64,000 nt of DNA from an uncultured Flavobacteriales bacterium. Its GTDB lineage: Bacteria > Bacteroidota > Bacteroidia > Flavobacteriales_D > Sanyastnellaceae. The notes under the pieces are model-generated. The model saw only the letters and a list, made by a program, of their open reading frames with translations. It ran no database searches and was not told the DNA's origin. This document shows positions 50,875 to 57,907 of this stretch, in pieces. Positions within the stretch are counted from its first letter, which is position 1. Every line of letters begins with the position of its first letter. The stretch spans positions 29,232-93,231 of the forward strand of contig CALKGK010000012.1 of assembly GCA_938085105.1 (NCBI GenBank). The letters run 5' to 3'. The position numbers and the translations under genes were made by a program.

Positions 50875-51573
50875 ATGAAGTGTATCATCATTGAAGACGA
50901 AATTTTAGCTCGAAAATCACTTGAAAAGCTATGCTCAAAAGAATCGGAGTTGAATTTGATTGGAAGCTTTGAGGATGCGAAGGAGGCTTTGCAATTTATG
51001 AGTAAAGAAGCGGTAGAGCTCATCTTTTTGGATATTGAATTGCCTTCCATGAGCGGACTCCAGTTTCTCGAAGCTGTTCCATACATGCCTGAGGTGATTG
51101 TTACATCTGGAAATAAAAATTACGCCTTTGAAGCTTTTGAGTACGAAGTTGCTGATTTTCTTATCAAACCCATCAAATCGTCCCGTTTCAAAAAAGGCAT
51201 AGAAAAGGCAAGCAGTCAGCAGTCGAGACTCAGTGCAGTGTCCAAAGCCAGTGCGGAAAGGGAAGTTTACATCAAGGCCGACCGCAGGATGGTACGCGTT
51301 CCGTTTGAGGATATATTTTTTTTAGAAAGTGTTGGAGATTATGTGAAAGTAGTGAGTACTGATGAAAGCTACATGATCCACGGAACCCTATCTTCAATTG
51401 ATGAGCGATTAGCACACCCACGATTCATAAAAGTACATCGGAAGTACATTGTTAACATGGATAAGATATCGGATGTTGAAGACAACAGTGTCATGTTGGG
51501 CGATAAAGTAATCCCAATGAGCAGAGCGCAAAGGCCCATTTTCCTAAGAAGTGTCAATATCCTGAAAGGTTAA
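50875..51573 (+). CDS. LytTR-type response regulator, probable output of the H-NOX relay
   Basis: This 232-residue regulator has a REC domain (phosphoacceptor Asp in 'IFLDIELP', 'IKPIKSS' Lys) and a LytTR DNA-binding domain ('EDIFFLESVGDYVKVV', 'VHRKYIVNM', 'IPMSRAQRP'). It is a paralogue of the regulator at 28477. There is a 288-base gap between it and the hybrid kinase, in which I see nothing else. Two 10-base direct repeats 21 bases apart start at its stop codon (51573-51603) and may be LytTR sites. Confidence 0.93.
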   Translation: MKCIIIEDEILARKSLEKLCSKESELNLIGSFEDAKEALQFMSKEAVELIFLDIELPSMSGLQFLEAVPYMPEVIVTSGNKNYAFEAFEYEVADFLIKPIKSSRFKKGIEKASSQQSRLSAVSKASAEREVYIKADRRMVRVPFEDIFFLESVGDYVKVVSTDESYMIHGTLSSIDERLAHPRFIKVHRKYIVNMDKISDVEDNSVMLGDKVIPMSRAQRPIFLRSVNILKG

Positions 51574-51603
51574 ATTACCAAAAAACCGACTTGAATTACC
51601 AAA
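51573..51603. repeat. Direct repeats AATTACCAAA, 21-base period
   Basis: Identical 10-mers at 51573-51582 and 51594-51603 are two helical turns apart. LytTR proteins typically bind pairs of about 9-base direct repeats with this spacing. Their position at the end of a LytTR gene suggests an operator (inference). The 10-mer does not match the published LytTR consensus exactly. Confidence 0.35.
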
Positions 51604-51739
51604 CATCGAAGGAATCAGTCAGGTTGTCGAAATACCGAGGTCGTCAAGCAGATTTAAACCCATATTTGTATTGTTCATCGCACGATCGAAGAAGCCAACT
51701 ACATTTAATGTACTGATAAATCTGCCTACCTAACTTTAG

Positions 51740-51930
51740 ATTTTTCTTCTTCCAAGTGCCATGAAAGGTTAAAAATTTTAAGACCTGATTTACATCATCG
51801 AAATCAGTTTTGCCAAACACATTTTGTGTAAGTCAGGTCGAACTTATTGAAGGTTTCATTGCAGCGGTTGCCGATAGCGCTAGTAATGATCTTGAAAAGC
51901 GGAGTCCAACGGGATTACCGCTTTTTTATT
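51740..51930 (+). ncRNA. Candidate structured RNA (about 190 nt)
   Basis: The gap between the LytTR gene and the convergent pirin gene holds a -7-like element TAACTTTA (51731-51738), then a 12-base stem (51782-51793 with 51828-51839, one G-U pair). The same 5' arm can instead pair with a closer AAATCAG (51801-51807), so two hairpins exclude each other. A plus-strand terminator with arms AAAAGCGG and CCGCTTTTT follows at 51895-51927. No credible ORF is present and no gene lies downstream on this strand, so a regulatory or structural RNA is more likely than a leader. Confidence 0.4.
51895..51929 (+). terminator. Intrinsic terminator of the RNA candidate
   Basis: AAAAGCGG and CCGCTTTT arms around a 15-base loop are followed by further T and A. 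Plus-strand direction. Confidence 0.65.
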
Positions 51931-51967
51931 TTTGTTCCATTGCAAAGATGAAACATTTTAAACAGGA

Positions 51968-51996
51968 CAAAAAAGGACGAGCCATGCCCGTCCTTC
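51968..51996 (-). terminator. Intrinsic terminator of the pirin gene
   Basis: AAGGACG and CGTCCTT arms with loop AGCCATGCC. On the minus strand a T6 run follows. It lies 23 bases beyond the pirin stop. Confidence 0.7.
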
Positions 51997-52018
51997 CAAA
52001 ACTGAATAATATGATCTT

Positions 52019-53143
52019 CTACGATCTTTCTTCTTTCGTACCATCTGCATGATAAGCGAATCGGCCTTTATTTCGGTCGTGCACTTGGTCATATCGATCC
52101 CATGGCCAACCTCCAAAGTGCGTAGCTTGAAAATCAGTAAAAGCCTGTTGAAGTTCAGCCCGTGTATTCATCACAAAAGGACCGTGTTGGACTACGGGTT
52201 CATTGATTGGTTTTCCTTGAAGAACTAATATTTTCCCAGGAATATCCCCATTTTTCAATAGAAGTTCAGAACTACCATCCACATCAGCAGCGTGGTAATT
52301 TTGTAGCTTTTCTTCGTTCAGTTGCAGTGAAGAGCCTTCGTAGAAATATAAGGTTCTATTCACGCCTTCTGCCGCCGCAGGCATTAAGAATTGAGCTCCA
52401 GGTTCCATTGCAATATTCCACACTGCCACATCGTTTTCGGGATCGTTTGCCCAAGAGTTTGGTGGAGGAGGTGGTGCAGCTTCACCACCAATTTTTCCGG
52501 CGATCACTTCAATGCTTGTGCTTTTTCCATTGTTGTCTTTGTACTGAAAGTCTGGAATGTCTTCAGACCAAAGCATCTTGAAATGGGGTTCTACCATTTT
52601 ATTCTTGGCAGGAAGATTGAGCCAGATTTGAAAAAGTTCCAAAGGATTCTTTTCATTTTCTTTCAGCAGGGGAAACATTTCAGCATGTTGTAATCCGCTA
52701 CCTGCAGTCATCCACTGCACATCTCCATTTCCATATCGACCAGCGGCTCCTTTGGAATCACTATGATCGACCAATCCTTTGCGCACGACAGTAATGGTTT
52801 CGAACCCACGGTGTGGATGTCCGGGAAATCCTGGAACTTTTTTACCGTGGTACATTCGGTAGCCATCCTTCAACATAAAATCCTGACCTAAGTTTCTCCC
52901 TTCTATACCCGTTTTGGGTCCCATCACCTCATTTCCTTCAGGGTAATCGTCTTCGTGATGTACACAAAACAAGAAGGGGTCTTGAGTTTCCCACTGGAAG
53001 CCCAAGGGACGGGTACGTTTCATTGGGTTTTTATTCATATCGAGGTCTGATGTCAATTTGCTTGCTTGAGAGCTGAGAATAGCTCCAGAGCCAATCACAG
53101 CAGCTTTCTTAATAAAGTTTCTTCGGCTATTTTCTTTGCTCAT
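52019..53143 (-). CDS. Pirin-family protein with twin-arginine signal
   Basis: This 374-residue protein opens with a Tat-type signal (SRRNFIKKA, residues 6-14, then a hydrophobic stretch 'AVIGSGAILSS'). The rest is a pirin bicupin: 'GFPGHPHRGFETITVVRKGLVDHSDSKG' with metal-binding His pairs, 'GDVQWMTAGSGLQHAEMFP', and a C-terminal pirin_C domain. Pirins are metalloproteins, some with quercetinase activity, and are normally cytoplasmic. The signal predicts export of a folded protein with its metal already bound. It ends at a strong terminator. Confidence 0.9.
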   Translation of the reverse strand: MSKENSRRNFIKKAAVIGSGAILSSQASKLTSDLDMNKNPMKRTRPLGFQWETQDPFLFCVHHEDDYPEGNEVMGPKTGIEGRNLGQDFMLKDGYRMYHGKKVPGFPGHPHRGFETITVVRKGLVDHSDSKGAAGRYGNGDVQWMTAGSGLQHAEMFPLLKENEKNPLELFQIWLNLPAKNKMVEPHFKMLWSEDIPDFQYKDNNGKSTSIEVIAGKIGGEAAPPPPPNSWANDPENDVAVWNIAMEPGAQFLMPAAAEGVNRTLYFYEGSSLQLNEEKLQNYHAADVDGSSELLLKNGDIPGKILVLQGKPINEPVVQHGPFVMNTRAELQQAFTDFQATHFGGWPWDRYDQVHDRNKGRFAYHADGTKEERS

Positions 53144-53197
53144 GCTTGCTTCATTTAAAATTTCAATTTAACGAAAGAAGAGTTGATTATGGAGAAA

Positions 53198-53662
53198 TTA
53201 TGATTTCTTCGGGAAAATTCGATTCAGTTTCTCCTCGCGGTATTGGAAGATGCCTTTCACTTTTTTATGAATGAACAGGCCTCCCATGATCTCACCTAAA
53301 AATCCCATAGGTAGGGCGTAATGCAGCGTATCTCGCATCATCACACCGTCTTCATGCTCTTCAAAATGGTGACGGTGGTGCCAGAATGCGTAAGGGCCAA
53401 AACGTTGTTCATCGATGAAGTATTTCCCTTCTACCACTTGCACAATTTCAGTTACCCAATTCATAGGAATATTGAGTAGGGGTTTAATCTTGTAAGTGAT
53501 GATCTGTCCAGCAAACATTCTTTCACCCGCGCCGCTCAATATTTTGAAGCTCATGTCCTCGGGTGTAATCTCGTTTAAATTGTCAGGTTTTGAGAAGAAA
53601 TCCCAAGCCTCTTCCAGACTCAAAGGTAAAATCTGTTCTGTTGTGATTCGATGCATTTTCAT
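53198..53662 (-). CDS. SRPBCC-family ligand-binding protein
   Basis: This 154-residue soluble protein has the polyketide-cyclase-like SRPBCC pattern: 'LPLSLEEAWDFFSKPDNLNEITP', 'GAGERMFAGQIITYKIKP' and 'FEEHEDGVMMRDTLHYALPMGFLG'. Members bind hydrophobic ligands. Function here is unknown. The ATG at 53662 is preferred; the frame's earlier TTG at 53680 is doubtful. It is 36 bases downstream of the YkuK-family gene and may share its transcript. Confidence 0.85.
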   Translation of the reverse strand: MKMHRITTEQILPLSLEEAWDFFSKPDNLNEITPEDMSFKILSGAGERMFAGQIITYKIKPLLNIPMNWVTEIVQVVEGKYFIDEQRFGPYAFWHHRHHFEEHEDGVMMRDTLHYALPMGFLGEIMGGLFIHKKVKGIFQYREEKLNRIFPKKS

Positions 53663-53698
53663 ACCCAAATAACCACTCAAGACGAATCATGTTCATTC

Positions 53699-54178
53699 TT
53701 AGTGACACAAGACATTTGCTGCCCAAACTGCCATTAAAAGGTTGGGTTTTGCCTTGCTTTGGTATCCGAGAGAGTTGATGTATCCTGTGGAAGCGCTGAG
53801 AAGTTTGTGGCTCGGGAAATTGGGGTCTGAATTGAAGTCCAAATCGATCTGTTGAATGGTAATACCGCAACGTTCTCGAATAAGATTAGCAAGTTCAACA
53901 GAACGTTCTGTCTCTCCCCAAAGTTTAGACCAGAGGTCGTGAATTTTTGGGACACGTTCTTTTCGGTAGATCACGTGCGCCCCAGCTCCTTGGTATCGGA
54001 AGACGATGGTTGTTACGTATACGGTATCGGTGCGATAGTTCTGAGAGTCACACCCCACATGGATTTCCGAAGTTTCTTGATTGTTGACGACATGTTGAAG
54101 GTATTCGAAAACATCTTGTACTGGTCCACCGCCCATTATGCGAAATCGGTTGAGGAAAATTTCTTTTGAGTCGCTCAT
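53699..54178 (-). CDS. YkuK-family (RNase H-like) protein
   Basis: This 159-residue protein matches the YkuK/DUF458 family, with acidic 'VGCDSQNYRTDTVYVTTIVF' and 'IDLDFNSDPNFPSHKLLSAS' segments that could form an RNase H-like acidic site. Its biochemical role is not established. I chose ATG 54178; the TTG at 54187 is an unlikely start. A repeat-rich gap follows upstream. Confidence 0.85.
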   Translation of the reverse strand: MSDSKEIFLNRFRIMGGGPVQDVFEYLQHVVNNQETSEIHVGCDSQNYRTDTVYVTTIVFRYQGAGAHVIYRKERVPKIHDLWSKLWGETERSVELANLIRERCGITIQQIDLDFNSDPNFPSHKLLSASTGYINSLGYQSKAKPNLLMAVWAANVLCH

Positions 54179-54338
54179 GAACAACAAGTTACGACGAGAG
54201 TGGACATTTGAGAATGGAGTGAAGGTGAAGTTTTAAACAAGTTTTGAAGCAGTGCGGGAATAAATCCATGGTTAAGGGACAGGGGGAATGGATCGGATTT
54301 GAGAGTGGAGTCTTTTTAGGGATACAGTCCTTTGAGGG

Positions 54339-54382
54339 AATCTTGCGACCTAAGCTGGTCAATGTTTTAGGGTGAGTTTGGG
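54339..54382. repeat. Degenerate tandem repeat, copy 1
   Basis: AATCTTGCGACCTAAGC-type unit continuing TGGTCAATGTTTTAGGGTGAGTTTGGG. Copy 2 starts 92 bases downstream and copy 3 another 82. The gap between 54179 and 54570 holds these units and no gene. Confidence 0.55.
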
Positions 54383-54430
54383 CGAGGGAGTTTAGTTGCT
54401 TTGTCGCTGTTTTTACTGGGGGTTTAGAAG

Positions 54431-54474
54431 AATCTTGCGACGTAATCCGGTCAATGATTTTGGGTGAGTTTGGC
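54431..54474. repeat. Degenerate tandem repeat, copy 2
   Basis: Best-conserved copy: TTGCGACGTAAT then CCGGTCAATG, ending GGGTGAGTTTGGCG. A shorter GCGACGTAGGTCAA copy follows at once (54473 onward). Confidence 0.55.
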
Positions 54475-54512
54475 GACGTAGGTCAAGAGCTTTGTTGCAG
54501 ATTTGGCAGGTC

Positions 54513-54540
54513 AATATTGCGACGTAAGCGGGTTAATTTT
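54513..54540. repeat. Degenerate tandem repeat, copy 3
   Basis: ATTGCGACGTAAGCGGGTTAAT, the copy closest to the TraB promoter. Its core equals the solitary copy at 3982-3993 on the opposite strand. Confidence 0.5.
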
Positions 54541-54556
54541 CCACGCAAGGATTTAT

Positions 54557-54564
54557 TATGTTTG
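54557..54564 (+). promoter_or_regulatory. -7 element of the TraB-DnaJ operon
   Basis: TATGTTTG is an exact TAnnTTTG match six bases before the ATG at 54571, so the message is leaderless and the longer frame from 54454 is wrong. Confidence 0.6.
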
Positions 54565-54570
54565 CTTCTT

Positions 54571-55512
54571 ATGTCTCTTCAACTGAAATATCCCCCGCTG
54601 CTATTCATTCCGTTCCTCATCGCGTTCACCGTTCTTTCGTGCTCAGAAAAGGGACTGAACAAAATAACTGAGAACCAAATTCAAGAAGAATCTCCAGTTT
54701 CATCCATTCCCAAAGCACTCCTATACGAGATCAGGCTGAAGGATGAGTCCAAAGGATATCTCCTCGGAACTGTTCATATGTACCCAAGCGATGAATACGT
54801 GCTTTCTGATACTTTAAAAAGTTACATGCCCATTTGTGATAAGGTTTTCTGTGAACTCGATTTTACTGCGGTGCCCAACCCTCTAGAATTCGCCAAATTT
54901 GCGAGTATGGATGGAGACACCTTGCTTACCGATTTGATTGACAAGAAGGATTTTGAGCGTCTCGATAAAAGATTCCAAGAGAATTTGGGAGTTCCTCTTC
55001 TGGTCTTTAATTCATGGAAACCTTCCTTGCTAGGTCTTTTTCTAAGTATGGATCAGAGCAGTCAAGAAATGGACCTGGTTTCGATGGAATTGAATTTACT
55101 CAAGTGGAAGGGAAGTGCCACTACAGATGGTTTGGAAACAATGCAAGAACAAATCGCTTTGTTTGATCGTTTCTCCTATCAAAAACAAGCTGCGGACTTG
55201 CTGAAATTGCTCGATTCCAAGGAATCACCTCAAGAGTTCACAGAGCTGCTGTCGGCGTATGCTGACTTGGATCTAGAAGCTCTTGAAGAACTGATGCTTT
55301 CCGATGAATACTTTGATGAAAATCAAGATGTATTTTTAAAGTTCCGAAATGAAAAATGGGTGGTGAAAATGGATTCTATCTGCGCAGAAGAGAAAGCCTT
55401 TTTTGCCGTAGGTGCGGCGCATTTAATTGGTGAAAATGGACTCTTTCAGCTTTTGTCAAATGAAGCCTATGAACTCCATCCCATTCCGATTCCAATTCTC
55501 GAAAGAAAATAA
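54571..55512 (+). CDS. TraB/GumN-family lipoprotein
   Basis: This 313-residue protein has a lipobox (LIAFTVLSC). The mature part has the TraB/GumN motifs YLLGTVHM near residue 68 and GAAHLIGENGLFQLL near the C-terminus, with the two GxxH histidines that may bind metal. Members are suspected metalloproteases or polysaccharide enzymes. The frame begins at 54454, but the promoter and lipobox fix the start at 54571. The DnaJ gene starts immediately after its stop (TAA then ATG), so the two are one unit. Confidence 0.88.
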   Translation: MSLQLKYPPLLFIPFLIAFTVLSCSEKGLNKITENQIQEESPVSSIPKALLYEIRLKDESKGYLLGTVHMYPSDEYVLSDTLKSYMPICDKVFCELDFTAVPNPLEFAKFASMDGDTLLTDLIDKKDFERLDKRFQENLGVPLLVFNSWKPSLLGLFLSMDQSSQEMDLVSMELNLLKWKGSATTDGLETMQEQIALFDRFSYQKQAADLLKLLDSKESPQEFTELLSAYADLDLEALEELMLSDEYFDENQDVFLKFRNEKWVVKMDSICAEEKAFFAVGAAHLIGENGLFQLLSNEAYELHPIPIPILERK

Positions 55513-56208
55513 ATGGCGTCTTTTAAACTAACAGAAGCTTATCGTGTCTTGGGAGTGGCCATGGATGCCGACGAAGCCACAATTAAAAAGGCATACCGTT
55601 CAAAGGCGAAACGTTTGCACCCCGATCTCAACCCTTCAGCCAAAGCAAAGGCACAGTTCATCGAATTGGATAGGGCCTATGACTACATCATGGCGGTGAA
55701 GTCTGGTAAGTTGAAGGATAGAAGCAGAACAAGAACAAAATCAGCCCACGATTTTAAGCATGTGCGTGATTTTGAGGCTTACATGAGAAGGAAGGCCGCA
55801 CAGGAAGCACGAGGAAAAAGAAGAACAACTCAAAAACGGAGCAGGCAGAGGCATTCTAGATCAACGCACGACCCTCGTAATGATCATGGACGGATGGGGA
55901 GAGGAAACTTCCAAACGATTTGTGCTTTTGCGATGCTGATGCTCCTTATTTTAGTGATTAGTGTGGCTGTCGGACTCCAAGCGTTTGTTGGAATCTTCTT
56001 CTCATTGATTATACTCATTCCCGTTTTGTATGTGATCTATCACAACCTCAAAGAAGAGTTCATCGTTTATGGAAAAGGATGGAGACGGGTAAAAATGAAG
56101 CAAAAGCCAAATTTAGCTTTTGGTGACTATGTGAACATGATGATGCTCGCGGTCCTTACCCTAGAAATAAAAATGGTGCTGGTCGTTTTGATGATGCATT
56201 TGTTCTAG
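55513..56208 (+). CDS. Membrane-anchored DnaJ-domain protein
   Basis: This 231-residue protein has an N-terminal J domain (residues 5-65: 'AYRVLGVAMDADEATIKKAYRSKAK', with HPD in 'LHPDLN') followed by a very basic, Arg/Lys-rich linker (about 75-135), then two transmembrane helices (about 140-180). A J domain activates Hsp70. The anchor would localise DnaK to the membrane. It is not a full DnaJ: no zinc-finger or C-terminal substrate domain. It follows the TraB gene without a gap and ends overlapping the convergent small gene by 4 bases. Confidence 0.88.
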   Translation: MASFKLTEAYRVLGVAMDADEATIKKAYRSKAKRLHPDLNPSAKAKAQFIELDRAYDYIMAVKSGKLKDRSRTRTKSAHDFKHVRDFEAYMRRKAAQEARGKRRTTQKRSRQRHSRSTHDPRNDHGRMGRGNFQTICAFAMLMLLILVISVAVGLQAFVGIFFSLIILIPVLYVIYHNLKEEFIVYGKGWRRVKMKQKPNLAFGDYVNMMMLAVLTLEIKMVLVVLMMHLF

Positions 56209-56411
56209 GCAACGGCATCGTCACCCCGACACTTGTCTTGCGGACGAGCGCCACAAATACTGCAGGCTTCACCTTCCTTGTTGAGCATGGGGTTGTTGGA
56301 GGCACAGGTACCTGCAAACTGTCCGTCTTTTTTGGCAAGAATTTTAATCGCAATTCCCGCAAATGCCAAACCGAGCAATCCAATCGAAAGAAGTATTAAT
56401 TTCAAATCCAT
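56205..56411 (-). CDS. Small membrane or secreted protein with Cys cluster
   Basis: This 68-residue protein has an N-terminal transmembrane helix (LILLSIGLLGLAFAGIAIKIL) and a tail with four Cys (GTC..., EACSICGARPQDKC) in a pattern that could bind zinc. It is the 'membrane or secreted protein' type seen across Bacteroidota, for which no function is known. I chose ATG 56411 over the 56435 frame start, which adds an untypical stretch. Overlap with the convergent DnaJ gene is 4 bases. Confidence 0.8.
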   Translation of the reverse strand: MDLKLILLSIGLLGLAFAGIAIKILAKKDGQFAGTCASNNPMLNKEGEACSICGARPQDKCRGDDAVA

Positions 56412-56463
56412 AGTACAAAGATAAGGCACTTTCATTCACGAGAGATCACAAAAAGGTCAAAAC

Positions 56464-57873
56464 TCATTTTGCCTGGAGCCCCATTTTTTTCGCTTCTTCA
56501 AGCAAAAGCTTTTTGGCTGATTCAAGGTCGTTGGGTATGTCGCCTTCCAAAATGGCTTCTTTGATGATTTCTTTTAAAGTTCCAATTTGTCTTCCAGGTG
56601 GAATGTCAAAAATTTCCATGATCATCTCTCCACTCACAGGGGGCTGGAAGTTGCGAATACGGTCTTTTTCCTCCAGCTCCACAAGTCGTTGTTTTACGAG
56701 CTCATAGTTGCTTAAATAACGCTTCACTTTCCGCTCATTTTTTGAGGTGATGTCTGCCCGACACAAGGTCATGAGGTCGTCAATATCATCTCCAGCCTCA
56801 AAGAGCAATCGGCGAACGGCACTGTCTGTTATGACTTCTTTCGTGAGGGCGATAGGACGAAGGTGAAGCAAAACCAATTTCTGGACGTACTTCATCTTAT
56901 GATCCAAGGGGAGCTTTAACGACTTGAATATCTTTGGTACCATTCGAGCCCCTTTGTCTTCATGACCATGGAAAGTCCAACCGTGTCCGGGTTCAAAGCG
57001 TTTGGTTTGTGGCTTGGCGATGTCGTGAAGGATGGCCGACCAGCGCAACCAAAGATCATCGGAATGCTCCGCCACGTTATCCAATACCTGAAGCGTGTGG
57101 TAGAAGTTGTCCTTATGTCCAATGCCTTCTCTGACCTCAACTCCCTTGAGCTTGAGCATTAAGGGGAAGATTTCCGCGAGTAAACCTGTCTTCTCCAATA
57201 GCTTAAAGCCAAAAGAGGGTTTTTTGGAAAGGACGATTTTATTCAGCTCCACACTGATTCGCTCCATGGAAACAATCCCAAGTCGGTGCGCATTTCTCGA
57301 TATTGCTTCCATGCTTTCCTCTTCAATTCGAAAGCCGAGTTGTGAGGCAAAACGAACGGCACGCATCATGCGCAAAGGATCGTCAGAATAAGTGATGTCA
57401 GGATCAAGTGGGGTGCGCAACAATTGATTGTTCAGGTCTTCAATTCCTCCAAAAGGGTCGATCAATTCGCCGTAGCTCTCTCCGTTTAACGATATGGCCA
57501 AGGCGTTGATGGTGAAATCCCTGCGCTCTTGATCGTCTTGAATACTTCCGTTTTCTACAATGGGCTTTCGTGAATCCCTTTGATACGATTCTTTACGAGC
57601 TCCAACAAATTCGATCTCCGTATCGCTGGTCTTGAACATGGCGGTTCCGAAGTTCTTGAAGTAGCTCACCTTTTTTACTTTCATCTGTTTGGCGACCTGT
57701 TCAGCAAGGGCCAAACCACTTCCTTCAATAACGATATCGATGTCTTTGCATGGACGTTCCAAAAGTAGATCGCGCACAAATCCTCCGATGGCAAATGCAC
57801 GTTGATTCTCGTTGTCAGCAATGCTTTGGACGTATCGAAAGACGGGGTGTTGAAGGTGCTCCTTTAAATTCAT
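56464..57873 (-). CDS. cca: CCA-adding tRNA nucleotidyltransferase
   Basis: This 469-residue enzyme adds or repairs the 3' CCA of tRNA. The head domain shows 'AIGGFVRDLLLERPCKDIDIVI' with the DxD catalytic acids, then 'RRDFTINALAISL' and 'DDPLRMMRAVRFASQLGF', and a C-terminal HD domain ('LRWSAILHDIAKP', 'GHEDKGARM'). The family is poly(A) polymerase class II. I chose ATG 57873 over the TTG at 57882. It is cytoplasmic. The HD domain has phosphohydrolase roles in related enzymes. Confidence 0.93.
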   Translation of the reverse strand: MNLKEHLQHPVFRYVQSIADNENQRAFAIGGFVRDLLLERPCKDIDIVIEGSGLALAEQVAKQMKVKKVSYFKNFGTAMFKTSDTEIEFVGARKESYQRDSRKPIVENGSIQDDQERRDFTINALAISLNGESYGELIDPFGGIEDLNNQLLRTPLDPDITYSDDPLRMMRAVRFASQLGFRIEEESMEAISRNAHRLGIVSMERISVELNKIVLSKKPSFGFKLLEKTGLLAEIFPLMLKLKGVEVREGIGHKDNFYHTLQVLDNVAEHSDDLWLRWSAILHDIAKPQTKRFEPGHGWTFHGHEDKGARMVPKIFKSLKLPLDHKMKYVQKLVLLHLRPIALTKEVITDSAVRRLLFEAGDDIDDLMTLCRADITSKNERKVKRYLSNYELVKQRLVELEEKDRIRNFQPPVSGEMIMEIFDIPPGRQIGTLKEIIKEAILEGDIPNDLESAKKLLLEEAKKMGLQAK

Positions 57874-57907
57874 GGGCCACAAAATTAAGGCATTTCTTTG
57901 CCTTCAC

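Noticed and set aside
51820..51890. Resemblance of GTCAGGTC...GCAGCGG to bacterial SRP RNA
   Set aside because: The GGAA tetraloop and symmetric-loop spacing of SRP RNA are missing, so the match is likely chance.
53663..53680. Earlier non-ATG start (TTG) for the SRPBCC protein
   Set aside because: An ATG lies 18 bases downstream and matches the start of homologous proteins better.
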